Assembly: GCA_051418075.1 (NCBI GenBank)
Contig: JBPRGG010000005.1
Span: 124,001-188,000, forward strand
Source: JBPRGG01 sp051418075
Lineage (GTDB): Bacteria; Bacteroidota; Bacteroidia; Cytophagales; Cyclobacteriaceae
DNA: 64,000 nucleotides
Direction of reading: 5' to 3'
Made by a program: the position numbers and the translations under genes. Below are positions 36,197 to 43,494 of the stretch, piece after piece. Numbering within the stretch: the first letter of the stretch is position 1; each line of letters starts with the position of its first letter. Below the pieces are notes generated by a model, which worked only from the letters and a program-made list of their open reading frames with translations, was not told the origin of the DNA and did no database searches.

Positions 36197-38005
36197 ATGG
36201 AAAGGGTCAAATCCATTATTCAGCATTACCAAAATGATCCTACCCGGCTAATGGATATTCTGATAGATATCCAATCTGAAGTAGGCTTCATACCACCAGC
36301 AGCTGTCGACGAAATAAGTCAAAACCTCACTTTGAGTCAGGCAGATGTTGAGCAAACAATTTCTTTCTATCATTTTTTCTCTATGGAACCACGGGGGGAA
36401 TACACGGTATATCTCAACGATAGTGCTGTTGCCAATATGATGGGGCGCCAGGAGGTAGCCCGGGTATTTGAAAAAGAGGCAGGCTGTAGGTTGGGTACTG
36501 TTTCAGCAGATGGAAAAATCGGTCTTTTCAATACCTCTTGTATCGGCATGAATGATCAGGAGCCTGCTGCAATCATTAACGGAGCTGTTTTTACTAAATT
36601 AACCCCTTTTCGGGTAAGAGAATTGGTAAAGGACATGCGGGCCGGTAAGAATGTAGAAGAAATGTTTGTGGCCAGTTATGGAGATGGCAACAATAGCTCA
36701 GACCTGATCAAAGCAGTAGTCAGTAACAACATCAGAAAAAAAGGGCCAATTCTGTCAGCAGATTATACTACAGGACAGGCCATTGAAAAGATTATTCAAA
36801 TGACTCCGGAACAGGTGATCCAGCAGGTGAAAATTTCCAACATCCGGGGTAGAGGAGGGGCCGGTTTTCCTACTGGTCTTAAATGGGAGTTTTGTCGCCG
36901 GGCATCGGGCGATATACGCTATATCTTTTGCAATGCCGATGAAGGAGAACCAGGTACTTTCAAAGATCGTGTAATACTTACTGAACATCCCAGGCTGATC
37001 TTCGAAGGGATGACTATTGCTGCCTATGCCGTAGGTGCGGCACAAGGGTTGCTGTATCTAAGATACGAATACCGCTACCTGAAAAAGTACCTGGAAAAAA
37101 TTCTGCATGAAATGCGTGAACAGCATTTGCTGGGTAAGAATATTAAGGGAAAAGAGGGCTTTGATTTTGACATTCGCATCCAGTTTGGCGCAGGAGCCTA
37201 TGTCTGCGGAGAGGAATCAGCTTTGATTGAATCAGCTGAAGGAAAAAGAGGTGAACCTCGGGACAGGCCCCCATTTCCGGTAGAAAAGGGCTACCTGAAC
37301 AAACCTACCATTGTGAATAATGTGGAAACCCTTTGCTCTGCTGTAAAAATAATAATAAATGGAGGAGAGTGGTATAAAAAGATGGGAACCGTAGAATCAT
37401 CCGGTACCAAACTGCTCAGTATAAGCGGAGATTGTCGAAATCCCGGTGTGTATGAGGTGGACTGGGGATTTAATGTAATTGACATTCTGGATATGGTAGG
37501 AGCGGATCCACCTCAGGCGGTGCAGGTGGGCGGTCCATCCGGATCATTGATCGGACCGGATGAGTTTAGCCGTACCCTGGGCTACGAAGACCTGGCTACC
37601 GGTGGATCTATTATTGTAATTGGTCAGCAAAGGAATATACTCAAAGATGTAGTACTTAATTTTACTGAATTTTTTATTGAAGAATCATGTGGTTCCTGTG
37701 TGCCTTGCCGGGCATTGACCGTGATCATGAAGCAAAAACTGGAAAAGATCATAGCAGGGCGGGGAGTAAGACAGGATCTGGAGGATCTGCAGACCTGGGG
37801 TGGACTTATGCGTTCCAACCGTTGTGGCTTAGGTCATACCGCTGCCAATCCTATTCTTTCTAGTATTAAAAACTTCAGGTCCTTATATGAAAGTAAATTA
37901 CAGAAAAATAAGGATTTTGATTCCGGATTTGATCTGCATGCTGCAGTCATTGATTCATGTACGGCAGCTAACCGAAAACCCAAACTTAAACTTTCAGAAT
38001 TATGA
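36197..38005 (+). CDS. hoxF: NAD+-reducing hydrogenase diaphorase subunit HoxF
   Basis: Diaphorase subunit that passes electrons from H2 oxidation to NAD+. The 602-residue length equals that of the HoxF form I know from Ralstonia-type soluble hydrogenase. Residues 1-160 are a NuoE-like domain, but its [2Fe-2S] ligands are nearly all gone (only Cys115 in NTSCIGMND). Residues 180-500 are NuoF-like with the FMN/NADH site GRGGAGFPTGLKW, and the [4Fe-4S] cluster uses Cys498, Cys501, Cys504 (EESCGSCVPC) and Cys543. The stop overlaps the ATG of hoxU by four bases. First gene of the hydrogenase operon. Confidence 0.94.
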   Translation: MERVKSIIQHYQNDPTRLMDILIDIQSEVGFIPPAAVDEISQNLTLSQADVEQTISFYHFFSMEPRGEYTVYLNDSAVANMMGRQEVARVFEKEAGCRLGTVSADGKIGLFNTSCIGMNDQEPAAIINGAVFTKLTPFRVRELVKDMRAGKNVEEMFVASYGDGNNSSDLIKAVVSNNIRKKGPILSADYTTGQAIEKIIQMTPEQVIQQVKISNIRGRGGAGFPTGLKWEFCRRASGDIRYIFCNADEGEPGTFKDRVILTEHPRLIFEGMTIAAYAVGAAQGLLYLRYEYRYLKKYLEKILHEMREQHLLGKNIKGKEGFDFDIRIQFGAGAYVCGEESALIESAEGKRGEPRDRPPFPVEKGYLNKPTIVNNVETLCSAVKIIINGGEWYKKMGTVESSGTKLLSISGDCRNPGVYEVDWGFNVIDILDMVGADPPQAVQVGGPSGSLIGPDEFSRTLGYEDLATGGSIIVIGQQRNILKDVVLNFTEFFIEESCGSCVPCRALTVIMKQKLEKIIAGRGVRQDLEDLQTWGGLMRSNRCGLGHTAANPILSSIKNFRSLYESKLQKNKDFDSGFDLHAAVIDSCTAANRKPKLKLSEL

Positions 38006-38697
38006 ACAAGATCATCAATTTTTCTATAGATGGCAAAGATTGCATTGCTGAAAAAGGCCAGTATATCCTGGAAGCGGCTCGTGACAATGGCATTTATATT
38101 CCTTCCTTATGCAATATCCAGGGATTAAAGCCCCGGGGAGCTTGCCGAGTTTGCAATGTCAGGGTGAATGGCAAACTAATGACTGCCTGTACCACTCCGG
38201 TTACAGAAGGTATGAAGGTTGAAAATAATACCACAGAATTGCAGGACCTGCGAAAAGCAATCATAGAGATCATGTTTGTAGAAGGAAACCACCTGTGCCC
38301 GGCTTGTGAGAAAAGTGGTAGTTGTGACTTGCAGGCCCTGGCCTACCGTTACCAGATGATGGTTCCCCGGTTTCCCTATCAGTTCCCCCACAGGGACGTT
38401 GAAACTACTTTTAATCTGGTCAAAGATCATAACCGTTGCATTTTATGTAAAAGATGTATCAGGGCCATCAAAGATGACGACGGTCGTAGCATCTTTGCCT
38501 TCAAAAGGAGGGGACACAAAGCTGTGATCAATATTGATACCAGGCTATCCCGTAAGATGACAGACGATTTGGCCCGGCAAGCCATGGACATTTGCCCGGT
38601 GGGTGCCCTGCTCAAAAAAGGAAAAGGATTTGATACGCCTATTGGTCATAGAAAGTATGATTTGAGATCTATAGGTAGTGAAGTAGAGGATGTTTAA
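38002..38697 (+). CDS. hoxU: NAD+-reducing hydrogenase diaphorase subunit HoxU
   Basis: Iron-sulfur subunit of 231 residues that connects the hydrogenase dimer to HoxF. The N-terminal [2Fe-2S] ferredoxin domain has SLCNIQGLKPRGACRVC and TACTTPV, a middle segment NHLCPACEKSGSCDLQ resembles the NuoG His-Cys cluster, and the end carries further Cys pairs (CILCKRCI and DICPVGALL) for additional clusters. The order matches the short HoxU of soluble NAD+-hydrogenases rather than long NuoG. It overlaps hoxF by four bases and precedes hoxY by 18. Confidence 0.93.
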   Translation: MNKIINFSIDGKDCIAEKGQYILEAARDNGIYIPSLCNIQGLKPRGACRVCNVRVNGKLMTACTTPVTEGMKVENNTTELQDLRKAIIEIMFVEGNHLCPACEKSGSCDLQALAYRYQMMVPRFPYQFPHRDVETTFNLVKDHNRCILCKRCIRAIKDDDGRSIFAFKRRGHKAVINIDTRLSRKMTDDLARQAMDICPVGALLKKGKGFDTPIGHRKYDLRSIGSEVEDV

Positions 38698-38715
38698 ACC
38701 AAAAACTTTAGCGTT

Positions 38716-39264
38716 ATGCAAAAACCTGTTGTTGCTACTACTTCTTTAGCCGGATGTTTTGGCTGTCATATGTCCCTTCTGGACATCGACGAAAAGATTC
38801 TGGAACTGATCGACCTGGTAGATTTTAATAAATCACCCATTGATGATATTAAAAAGTTCACCCGCATATGTGATATAGGACTGATTGAAGGGGGCTGCTG
38901 TAACAGTGAAAATATTCATGTGTTGAAGGATTTTCGTAAAAACTGCAAGATCCTGGTTTCCCTGGGTGAATGTGCCATTATGGGTGGTTTGCCAGCCATG
39001 CGAAATTCTATTCCGGTACAGGAATGCCTGGAAGAAGCCTATCTGAATGGCATTACCGTAAGGGATGATGAAGAAAGATTGATTCCCAATGATGAGGAAT
39101 TGCCAATGATCCTGAATAAAGTGTATCCCTGTCATGAGATAGTTAAAATTGATTATTTTTTGCCTGGATGTCCTCCCCGGGCTGAATTGATCTGGAAGTC
39201 TCTGACAGCCCTGGTTACAGGAAACCCGATGGATTTGCCTTATGAGGTAGTAAAATTTGACTAA
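38716..39264 (+). CDS. hoxY: NAD+-reducing hydrogenase small subunit HoxY
   Basis: Small hydrogenase subunit of 182 residues that carries the [4Fe-4S] cluster nearest to the active site. The ligands fit: Cys14 and Cys17 in AGCFGCHMSLLD, a cysteine in LGECAIMGG and one in LPGCPPRAE. The short form lacks extra clusters of membrane-bound enzymes and has no Tat signal, so it is cytoplasmic. It pairs with HoxH; its stop is 16 bases before the hoxH start. Confidence 0.94.
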   Translation: MQKPVVATTSLAGCFGCHMSLLDIDEKILELIDLVDFNKSPIDDIKKFTRICDIGLIEGGCCNSENIHVLKDFRKNCKILVSLGECAIMGGLPAMRNSIPVQECLEEAYLNGITVRDDEERLIPNDEELPMILNKVYPCHEIVKIDYFLPGCPPRAELIWKSLTALVTGNPMDLPYEVVKFD

Positions 39265-39266
39265 GA

Positions 39267-39273
39267 GAAAGGA
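39267..39273 (+). promoter_or_regulatory. Strong ribosome binding site that fixes the hoxH start
   Basis: The stretch GAAAGGAGATAATA (39266-39279) directly precedes the ATG at 39281 and is the clearest Shine-Dalgarno sequence in the window, in an organism that mostly lacks them. It decides against the earlier in-frame TTG at 39257, which would overlap hoxY. Confidence 0.75.
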
Positions 39274-39280
39274 GATAATA

Positions 39281-40729
39281 ATGAATCGAAAAATAACGAT
39301 TGAGCCCCTGACCCGGGTAGAAGGTCATGGGAAAGTCACTATCCACCTGGATCAGGATGGTCAGGTGGTACAAAGCAGGTTGCATATTGTAGAATTCCGG
39401 GGCTTTGAACGATTTGTTCAGGGACGACCCTATTGGGAGGCCCCGGTTCTGGTTCAGCGCCTGTGTGGGATTTGTCCTGTGAGTCATCATTTGGCTGCGG
39501 CCAAAGCCCTGGATGAAATCGTAGGGATAGGAGCGGAAGAACTAAGTTCCACAGCCGAAAAAATGAGAAGGTTAATGCATTACGGACAGATATTTCAATC
39601 CCATGCACTGCATTTTTTCCACCTGGTTTCACCTGATCTGCTGTTTGGTATAGATGCTGATCCTGCTATCCGAAACATAATCGGTGTGGCCAGGAAACAT
39701 AAAGAACTGGCTGTTCAAGGTGTTATGATGCGAAAATTTGGTCAGGAGATCATAGAAGCTACAGCAGGTAAAAAGATCCATGGCACCGGGGCTATTCCAG
39801 GAGGTATCAATAAAAATCTGACTGCTGAAGAAAGAGATCGTTTTTTGATCGGTTCAGAAAATTATAATGTGGATAAAATGATCGAGTGGTCAATTGCGGC
39901 GCTTGATTTATTCAAAAAATACCATCAGGATCACCGGCAGCTGATTGATGAATTTGCCGCATTTCCCTCCAATCACCTGAGCCTGGTAAGAAAAGATGGC
40001 GCTTTGGATCTATATCATGGCGTATTAAGGGCAGTTGATGCTGATGGAAAAAAAATCCTTCATGATGTGGCGCATCAGGATTATCTTGAGTATATTTCGG
40101 AAGAAGTTCGATCATGGTCATATATGAAATTTCCTTATTTAAAATCAATGGGCAAAAAAGAAGGATGGTACCGGGTAGGTCCACTGGCCAGGCTTAATAC
40201 CTGTGATTATATACCCAGTCCACTGGCTCAGAAGGAATTTGAAACTTACAAGGCTTATACCCAGGGAAAACCTAATAATATGTCGATGCACATGCATTGG
40301 GCCAGATTGATTGAAACTTTACATGCAGCTGAAATGATCAGGAAATTATTGGAAGACCCGGATCTTCAGGGTGATCAACTGGTAAAGAAAGGGACTAAAG
40401 GACAGGAAGGTATAGGTTTGCTGGAAGCGCCCCGTGGAACCTTGTTCCATCATTATCAAATTGATCAAAATGACCTGATCACCATGGCTAACCTTATTGT
40501 TTCTACTACCAATAACAATCAACCCATGAATGAAGCTGTGGATTGGGTTGCCAGGCATAATCTGGAGGGACAAAAGGAAATCACAGAAGGAATGCTGAAT
40601 GCCGTAGAGGTAGCGATCAGGGCCTATGACCCTTGTCTAAGTTGTGCCACCCATGCCCTGGGTAAAATGCCTCTGGAAGTGGAATTGTTTGATGAAAATC
40701 ATAATTTATTGGATAGGAAAAGTTCATGA
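39281..40729 (+). CDS. hoxH: NAD+-reducing hydrogenase large subunit HoxH
   Basis: Catalytic [NiFe] subunit of 482 residues. The L1 motif is RLCGICPVSHH with Cys62 and Cys65, and the L2 motif is DPCLSCATH with Cys452 and Cys455, giving all four Ni/Fe ligands. The 24 residues after the motif's His458 (ALGKMPLEVELFDE..) are the C-terminal extension that the HoxW protease removes after nickel is in place, exactly as known for soluble hydrogenases. It binds H2 and passes electrons through HoxY. Group 3d is assigned from the combination with HoxF and HoxU. Confidence 0.97.
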   Translation: MNRKITIEPLTRVEGHGKVTIHLDQDGQVVQSRLHIVEFRGFERFVQGRPYWEAPVLVQRLCGICPVSHHLAAAKALDEIVGIGAEELSSTAEKMRRLMHYGQIFQSHALHFFHLVSPDLLFGIDADPAIRNIIGVARKHKELAVQGVMMRKFGQEIIEATAGKKIHGTGAIPGGINKNLTAEERDRFLIGSENYNVDKMIEWSIAALDLFKKYHQDHRQLIDEFAAFPSNHLSLVRKDGALDLYHGVLRAVDADGKKILHDVAHQDYLEYISEEVRSWSYMKFPYLKSMGKKEGWYRVGPLARLNTCDYIPSPLAQKEFETYKAYTQGKPNNMSMHMHWARLIETLHAAEMIRKLLEDPDLQGDQLVKKGTKGQEGIGLLEAPRGTLFHHYQIDQNDLITMANLIVSTTNNNQPMNEAVDWVARHNLEGQKEITEGMLNAVEVAIRAYDPCLSCATHALGKMPLEVELFDENHNLLDRKSS

Positions 40730-40776
40730 TCTGAAAAGACTGAATGTTTTGAATGTTTTATAAAATTTAATACAAA

Positions 40777-41283
40777 ATGAAAAAACCTGTTAAAATATTG
40801 CTTTATGGTTATGGAAATCCAGGGCGACAGGATGATGGCCTGGGTATAGAATTTGTCGATTGCCTGGAAAGTTGGTTGCAGGATGAGCATCTGGATCTGA
40901 CAGTGGAGGTAGATAGGAACTATCAGCTGAATGTAGAAGATGCAGAAACCATGGCCAACAATGACCTGGTATTCTTCATTGATGCTTCCAGGGAAAATAT
41001 TACTGATTTTTGTTTATCCCGGGTCAGGCCTGAAAGTGAAGCCTCCTTTTCTATGCATTCGGTATCTCCCGGATATCTGTTGCACTTGTGCCAGGAGATG
41101 TACAAAAAAAATCCCCTTACCTATTTGTTACATATTCGGGGATATAAATGGGATATTAAGGAGGGGATGTCTGATAAAGCCAGGCTAAATCTTTGTAAAG
41201 CATTAAGTTATCTCAAAGACAGGATCCAGAACCCGGACCCGCTGTTATCTTTCAATGACCGTAATTGTAGTATCGACCTGTAG
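40777..41283 (+). CDS. hoxW: Hydrogenase maturation protease HoxW
   Basis: Endopeptidase of 168 residues that cuts the C-terminal extension from HoxH. It belongs to the HycI/HoxW fold: the metal-sensing motif GYGNPGRQDDGLG (residues 11-23) with an Asp in DDG, Asp69 in FFIDAS and His94 in SMHSVSPG, which are the three residues that bind nickel in this family. It stands 47 bases after hoxH, in the usual position for a dedicated protease, and is followed by the DHOD-like gene. Confidence 0.92.
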   Translation: MKKPVKILLYGYGNPGRQDDGLGIEFVDCLESWLQDEHLDLTVEVDRNYQLNVEDAETMANNDLVFFIDASRENITDFCLSRVRPESEASFSMHSVSPGYLLHLCQEMYKKNPLTYLLHIRGYKWDIKEGMSDKARLNLCKALSYLKDRIQNPDPLLSFNDRNCSIDL

Positions 41284-41327
41284 CCTGCTTGGTGGCAGAA
41301 TTTATTTAAGTCATAAACAGTTTGAAC

Positions 41328-42314
41328 ATGAAATCAGATCTGACGGCCCGGTATTTGGGTATGAAATTAAAAAATCCACTGATTGTGAGCAGTTGCGGCC
41401 TGACTGATTCAGTGTATAAGATGAAGGTGCTGGAAAAGCATGGTGCTGCAGCTCTTGTACTTAAGTCCCTGTTTGAGGAACAAATAGTAGCTGACAAAAA
41501 GCAATTGGTAGATCAGGATGAAATGTATTTCTGGTATCCGGAAGCGGTCGATTTTATCAGTGACTTTTCCAGGGACCATGGGGTGGACCAATACCTGGAC
41601 CTTATCAGGCAAGCAAAAGCTGAAATCAGTATACCTGTGATTGCCAGTATTAACTGTATTACTGATCAGGAGTGGCCGGTTTTTGCCAAGAAAATTGAAC
41701 AAGCCGGCGCAGACGGATTAGAACTGAATATTTTTATTCCACCAGGTAATGAGGATGTGAGTAGTGATACCATTGAAAATAACTACCTTAACATCATAAG
41801 GGCGGTCAAAAAAGAAACGAATTTACCAATTGCAGTAAAATTAGGACATTACTTTACCAATCTGCCAGGCATGATTAAACGCATCGATGCCTTGGATGTG
41901 CAGGCAATTGTCATGTTCAATCGCTTTTATCGCCCGGATGTGGATATCAAGAATTTTAAAGTGATATCCAATAATGTATTTTCTGCACCGGAAGAAATAA
42001 CCCTTTCTCTTCGCTGGATTGCCCTCATGTCAGGAAAGGTAAAAAGTGGATTGGCTGCCTCCACCGGGATACATGATGCCAAAGGGGTTATCAAACAACT
42101 GTTGGCTGGTGCTGAAGTGGCCTATTTGTCTTCAGCCCTTTATAATCAGGGGGCAAAGTTTCTGGAGACCATCCTGAAAGATATGGATGATTGGATGCAA
42201 ATGAACAATTTCATGATCCTGGATGACTTTAAGGGGAAAATAAGCAGTGAGAAAATAGGTTCAGGTGCATTTGAAAGGGTACAATTTATGAAAAAAACCG
42301 TAGGTTCATTATGA
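41328..42314 (+). CDS. Dihydroorotate-dehydrogenase-like flavoprotein
   Basis: FMN TIM-barrel protein of 328 residues of the dihydroorotate dehydrogenase-like group. The start has LKNPLIVSSCGLTDSV, followed by strand blocks NCITDQEWPVF, ADGLELNIFIPP, LPIAVKLGHYF and a glycine-rich end LAASTGIHDAKGV that would hold the FMN phosphate. Members of this group are often seen near redox operons and their substrate is uncertain; pyrimidine synthesis is unlikely since no pyr gene is near. It is the sixth gene of the hox operon and its stop overlaps the next gene by four bases. The ATG at 41328 is used. Confidence 0.8.
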   Translation: MKSDLTARYLGMKLKNPLIVSSCGLTDSVYKMKVLEKHGAAALVLKSLFEEQIVADKKQLVDQDEMYFWYPEAVDFISDFSRDHGVDQYLDLIRQAKAEISIPVIASINCITDQEWPVFAKKIEQAGADGLELNIFIPPGNEDVSSDTIENNYLNIIRAVKKETNLPIAVKLGHYFTNLPGMIKRIDALDVQAIVMFNRFYRPDVDIKNFKVISNNVFSAPEEITLSLRWIALMSGKVKSGLAASTGIHDAKGVIKQLLAGAEVAYLSSALYNQGAKFLETILKDMDDWMQMNNFMILDDFKGKISSEKIGSGAFERVQFMKKTVGSL

Positions 42315-42892
42315 GCAAACTCCAGCAAGATCATAGCCTGTTGAATCCTCACATGGTTTTTGATCATTTTCCTACTGAAATGGATCTTTATCAAAAGCCT
42401 GTCCAGGAAATTATGGAGCAGGTAATTATCGAACATGGTCTGGACGAATGGAAGTCCAGTGTGCTTACCCACGAGATCCACGGACACATTGGTATATATT
42501 CCCTGATTGGAGTTAAAATGGGTTGTTTGGCCAAAGAGCTTTTGCATGCCATGCCAGGTTGTATACAGGTGGAGTCATGGGCCGGAAATGAACCCCCTGT
42601 TAGTTGTTTTAATGATGGCTTGCAGGTGAGTACAGGGGCTACCCTTGGTAAGGGACTTATTAAAGTAGTCAATCCTGCTGCAACTCAAATTAAAGCTGTT
42701 TTTCAAACTGACAATCAAAAAATCACCTTAAAGCTCAAATCTAACTACCAGGAAAAAATAGATCATATACTGGTGCAACAGGAAAAGCATCATCTGTGTG
42801 ACCGGGCCAGATCTTACTGGAAAGACATAGAAGATTTTTCATTTATTTGTTGGAAAAATTGGGATAGGAAAACTATATTCTCAATCGAATAA
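42311..42892 (+). CDS. FmdE-like protein coupled to the DHOD-like gene
   Basis: A 193-residue protein with the FmdE-type core: IHGHIGIYSLIGVKMG (His57 and His59), VESWAGNEPPVSCFNDGLQ with Cys99, and STGATLGKGLI. In archaea FmdE is a part of formylmethanofuran dehydrogenase, and in bacteria FmdE-like proteins stand near many redox genes with unknown roles. The C-terminal zinc finger of some family members is absent. It overlaps the DHOD-like gene by four bases, so the two are translated together and probably act together. End of the hox operon. Confidence 0.75.
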   Translation: MSKLQQDHSLLNPHMVFDHFPTEMDLYQKPVQEIMEQVIIEHGLDEWKSSVLTHEIHGHIGIYSLIGVKMGCLAKELLHAMPGCIQVESWAGNEPPVSCFNDGLQVSTGATLGKGLIKVVNPAATQIKAVFQTDNQKITLKLKSNYQEKIDHILVQQEKHHLCDRARSYWKDIEDFSFICWKNWDRKTIFSIE

Positions 42893-43023
42893 AAATTTTT
42901 AGAGTTGAAATGATTTTGGTCCTTTTTTGTTTAAAATTAAATTTGGTCATTTCAGCGTTTTTGCCTATTATCTGAAGTAATACCATCAATTAAGTATTTA
43001 TTTGTCATTCTTGAGTTAATTTA

Positions 43024-43054
43024 ATTGACAATAATAATACGTTTTATATATTTG
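43024..43054 (+). promoter_or_regulatory. Candidate promoter of the oad operon
   Basis: A TATATTTG box (43047-43054) matches TAnnTTTG and an ATTG (43024-43027, one base off TTTG) stands 19 bases upstream. This predicts a transcript start near 43061 and an untranslated leader of about 110 bases before oadG. Confidence 0.55.
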
Positions 43055-43173
43055 TTGACCCAAGTAAATTGCATAGACAAATTTTTAAAAAAATTTATAA
43101 AAGCAGTTTGTTTGCGCTTTAAAAACTAAGATTTACAAAAATTTTCGGTTCAAATTTACAAATTATCTAATGT

Positions 43174-43458
43174 ATGAATGCTGATTTTCAAGTAGCCTTT
43201 ACTCTTTTACTGGTTGGAATGGTTACTGTATTCCTTATACTCTCACTGGTGGTATTTATGGGGGGCGCTTTAATAAATTTTGTCAATAAAAACTTTCCGG
43301 CGGAGGTAAAACCTGAAGTACGGAAAACACCCCCGGCGGTCGTTCCATCTGCTTCTGCAGTAACCATAGAGCCCGGCAAATTATCTGCTATGGTGGCTGC
43401 AGTGGAAGTAGTGACCAGGGGTAAGGCAACTATCACCAAAGTAGAAAAAGTTAACTAA
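43174..43458 (+). CDS. oadG: Decarboxylase sodium pump gamma subunit (OadG-like)
   Basis: Small membrane subunit of 94 residues. One helix (about residues 7-30, FTLLLVGMVTVFLILSLVVF) is followed by a Pro/Ala-rich linker and a basic end. OadG holds the alpha and beta subunits together and binds zinc in known enzymes; this one has few obvious metal ligands. The match is by size, topology and operon order with oadA and oadB, which follow. Confidence 0.85.
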   Translation: MNADFQVAFTLLLVGMVTVFLILSLVVFMGGALINFVNKNFPAEVKPEVRKTPPAVVPSASAVTIEPGKLSAMVAAVEVVTRGKATITKVEKVN

Positions 43459-43494
43459 AAATATTTTTCAAGTTATAGCATAAAGATTATAGAA

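Noticed and set aside
43188..43439. Minus-strand ORF of 83 codons opposite oadG
   Set aside because: Shadow of oadG, which has the expected helix and operon position.
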